From an uncultured Clostridium sp. (GTDB taxonomy: Bacteria; Bacillota; Clostridia; TANB77; CAG-508): a DNA stretch of 38,531 nucleotides. The notes below the pieces were generated by a model. That model was not told where the DNA came from. It did not search any database and saw only the letters and a program-made list of their open reading frames with translations. The stretch covers positions 65,793-104,323 of the forward strand of contig CAMMLJ010000004.1 in the NCBI GenBank assembly GCA_946497695.1, read 5' to 3'. This document shows positions 37,170-38,531 of the stretch, in pieces (within the stretch, counting starts at the first letter, position 1; each line of letters starts with the position of its first letter). Made by a program: the position numbers and the translations under genes.

Positions 37170-37544
37170 ATGGCAGTATTATTATTTATAATATATATGC
37201 TAGTGCTGATAATATTTGGTTTAGTCGTATTTGCTGTTATGCAAATAAAGATGCTTGGGTTAACAGTAAGAGACTTTTGGTCATTTATAGAGGCAAACCA
37301 AGAATTAGATAAATTAGATAAGATTGCTAAAAAGTATGAGAAAATGAGTACTCCTCAACAAATAATGTTCTTAAAAGAGGCAGAAAAAATATTCACTGCA
37401 TTTGATAAAGTTCCTGCTTCTATTTGGGAAGAGGAAACAAATAAATATCAAAATGTTTTAGAGGCTTATAAAGATATAAAAGTTATGAGATGGATAGAAA
37501 ATGACAAGAGTAATGTAAAAGAGGAAGTTACAGATACAAAATAA
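37170..37544 (+). CDS. Small membrane protein of unknown function
   Basis: About 124 aa. One N-terminal hydrophobic helix (about 1-25) is followed by a soluble, highly charged helical region with likely coiled coil (ANQELDKLDKIAKKYEKM). I do not recognise a family. The frame is open to a GTG at 37164, but AGAAGG lies 7-8 nt before the ATG at 37170 and that start gives a clean membrane segment. A tRNA gene follows. Confidence 0.65.
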   Translation: MAVLLFIIYMLVLIIFGLVVFAVMQIKMLGLTVRDFWSFIEANQELDKLDKIAKKYEKMSTPQQIMFLKEAEKIFTAFDKVPASIWEEETNKYQNVLEAYKDIKVMRWIENDKSNVKEEVTDTK

Positions 37545-37570
37545 AAAATTAAAAAAAATGAAAAATTGTA

Positions 37571-37600
37571 TTGACAAATTATATATAAAGGTATTATAAT
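37571..37600 (+). promoter_or_regulatory. tRNA-Leu promoter
   Basis: TTGACA (37571-37576), 18-nt spacer, TATAAT (37595-37600): both hexamers perfect, as expected for a stable RNA. Confidence 0.85.
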
Positions 37601-37627
37601 AAGCATTGTCAGTTGCAAGACATTCAT

Positions 37628-37715
37628 GCAGATGTGGCGGAACTGGCAGACGCACAGGACTTAAAATCCTGCGGTTGAATAAACCGTGCCGGTTCGATTC
37701 CGGCCATCTGCACCA
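37628..37715 (+). tRNA. tRNA-Leu (anticodon UAA)
   Basis: Acceptor stem GCAGATG (37628-37634) pairs with CATCTGC (37705-37711), with discriminator A and encoded CCA. The anticodon arm CAGGA-CTTAAAA-TCCTG gives TAA. A long variable arm (TTGAATAAACCGT region) and the T-arm CCGGTTCGATTCCGG complete a type II tRNA. Confidence 0.96.
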
Positions 37716-37719
37716 TTAG

Positions 37720-37757
37720 AACACCAAGTGTTTCGGAAGATTCAAACTTGGTGTTTT
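37720..37757 (+). terminator. Terminator of tRNA-Leu
   Basis: AACACCAAG (37720-37728) pairs with CTTGGTGTT (37747-37755), followed by T-run. Confidence 0.75.
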
Positions 37758-37773
37758 AATTTTAAAAATAGTC

Positions 37774-37797
37774 AAAGTTCTAACAAAAGTTCTAACA
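37774..37797. repeat. Exact tandem 12-bp repeat beside the integrase gene
   Basis: AAAGTTCTAACA occurs twice with no gap (37774-37785, 37786-37797). Inverted partial copies TTAGAA occur at 37716, about 37809 and about 37825. Between an integrase and a tRNA such repeats often are integrase or excisionase arm sites. Confidence 0.6.
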
Positions 37798-37855
37798 CTT
37801 TTCCAAAATTAGAATTTTTATTAAGTTAGAAATGTATTTTTTTAAAACAAGTTAC

Positions 37856-38531
37856 CTAAAGTGCGAGTTTGGTAATTTGTTCTTTTTTTGTATCTAATGC
37901 TAATTTGTTTTCAATCACATTTGCAGAAATCCTTTTATTTTCTACATCTGCATGAGCATATCTTAATGTAGTTTGAAAATTAGAATGACCTAGCCATATT
38001 TGTATATCTTTTAATGGCACACCATTTCTTACAAGCAAAGTGCCACAACTATGTCTTAAATCGTGTAATCTAATATGTCGTAAATTATTATTATCTAATA
38101 TTTTACTAAAAGTTTGAGTTACATATCCAGGTTTCATTAACTCTCCATTTTCCATTAAACAAATATAATCCTTATAATCATGGCAATAAGTATTTCCATA
38201 AAACTTTTTATTTTCTTCATATTTATTTTTATATTTTCTTAATAAATCGGCAATAAAATCAAATAAAGGTAAAGTTCTATAACCAGAATCACTTTTTGCT
38301 CTATCCTTGAATATAAATTGTGTAATACCATCAATTTTTCCTCTGCCGACAGTATGTCTAATTGTTAAAGTCTTATCTTTAAAGTCAATAGCATTCCATT
38401 TTATACCGATAACTTCTTCACGCCTTAGTCCATATACTCCGGCAATAATTACTGGTAGTTCAATAGATGTAGTTTCTATTATTTCCATTAAATTTAATAA
38501 TTCATCTTGAGTATAATAATCTGCGGTATAT
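37856..38531 (-). CDS. int: Tyrosine recombinase (integrase), N-terminus beyond window
   Basis: The minus-strand frame stays open through the window edge (reading YTADYYTQDELLNL before the first internal Met), so the gene continues beyond 38531. The visible C-terminal catalytic domain has GLRREEV (Arg), LHDLRHSCGT (HxxR), GHSNFQTTLRYAH (His and Tyr nucleophile), all intact. It resembles integrases of Tn916-like elements and phages. It points toward tRNA-Leu, 140 bp away, the classical arrangement at an attachment site. Confidence 0.92.
   Translation of the reverse strand, partial: YTADYYTQDELLNLMEIIETTSIELPVIIAGVYGLRREEVIGIKWNAIDFKDKTLTIRHTVGRGKIDGITQFIFKDRAKSDSGYRTLPLFDFIADLLRKYKNKYEENKKFYGNTYCHDYKDYICLMENGELMKPGYVTQTFSKILDNNNLRHIRLHDLRHSCGTLLVRNGVPLKDIQIWLGHSNFQTTLRYAHADVENKRISANVIENKLALDTKKEQITKLAL

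Overview
The window looks like a chromosome segment of a strict anaerobe from the low-GC Clostridia (Firmicutes), probably an uncultured gut lineage. Four things suggest this: very A+T-rich coding sequence with strong AGGAGG-type ribosome sites; a CtsR-McsA-McsB-ClpC heat-shock operon with a CtsR box; an isoleucine T-box leader; and a reverse rubrerythrin next to a Fur-family regulator. No species can be named from sequence alone.

Layout: 1-1503 (-) is half of a heterodimeric ABC exporter cut by the window edge. 1662-5128 (+) carries a short-chain dehydrogenase, a YfcE-type phosphodiesterase, a YgjP-type metallopeptidase and an ADP-ribosylglycohydrolase/macrodomain fusion. 5271-6476 (-) is a dGTPase-like HD hydrolase. 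6583-11451 (+) is the ctsR-mcsA-mcsB-clpC operon. 11499-13411 (+) is an islet of three unrecognised genes, two of them related and driven by near-identical promoter/hairpin leaders. 13488-17594 holds lysine/DAP genes (dapB, dapA, asd on -) with an HD-domain gene between dapA and dapB and a DtxR-family regulator on +. 17747-19986 (+) is an exported beta-propeller protein and a DUF4190 protein. 19992-23482 (+) is a T-box plus ileS. 23570-25729 has an S51 peptidase, TspO (-) and a P-loop kinase. 25733-34071 (+) is queA, a Nudix/nucleotidyltransferase-like/GNAT cassette, tgt, a WG-repeat membrane protein, a TIGR04086 protein, and strongly diverged SecD and SecF. 34174-35655 (-) is tyrS with a YvyF-like zinc-ribbon gene. 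35785-37544 (+) is a Fur-family regulator with its own Fur box, reverse rubrerythrin flanked by inverted intergenic repeats, and a small membrane protein. 37571-38531 is tRNA-Leu(UAA) followed by a convergent, edge-truncated tyrosine integrase, so a mobile element probably begins here.

Spread through the intergenic spaces is a family of G+C-rich, REP-like palindromes with the core GGGGACGTTCC/GGGACGG. They sit at or over stop codons, act as terminators, form an inverted pair in the ctsR leader and are expanded into a tandem array near asd. The most unusual items are the paired-leader islet, the SecDF pair lacking the conserved proton-relay motif, the ARH-macro fusion, this REP-like family and the inverted repeats around rubrerythrin.
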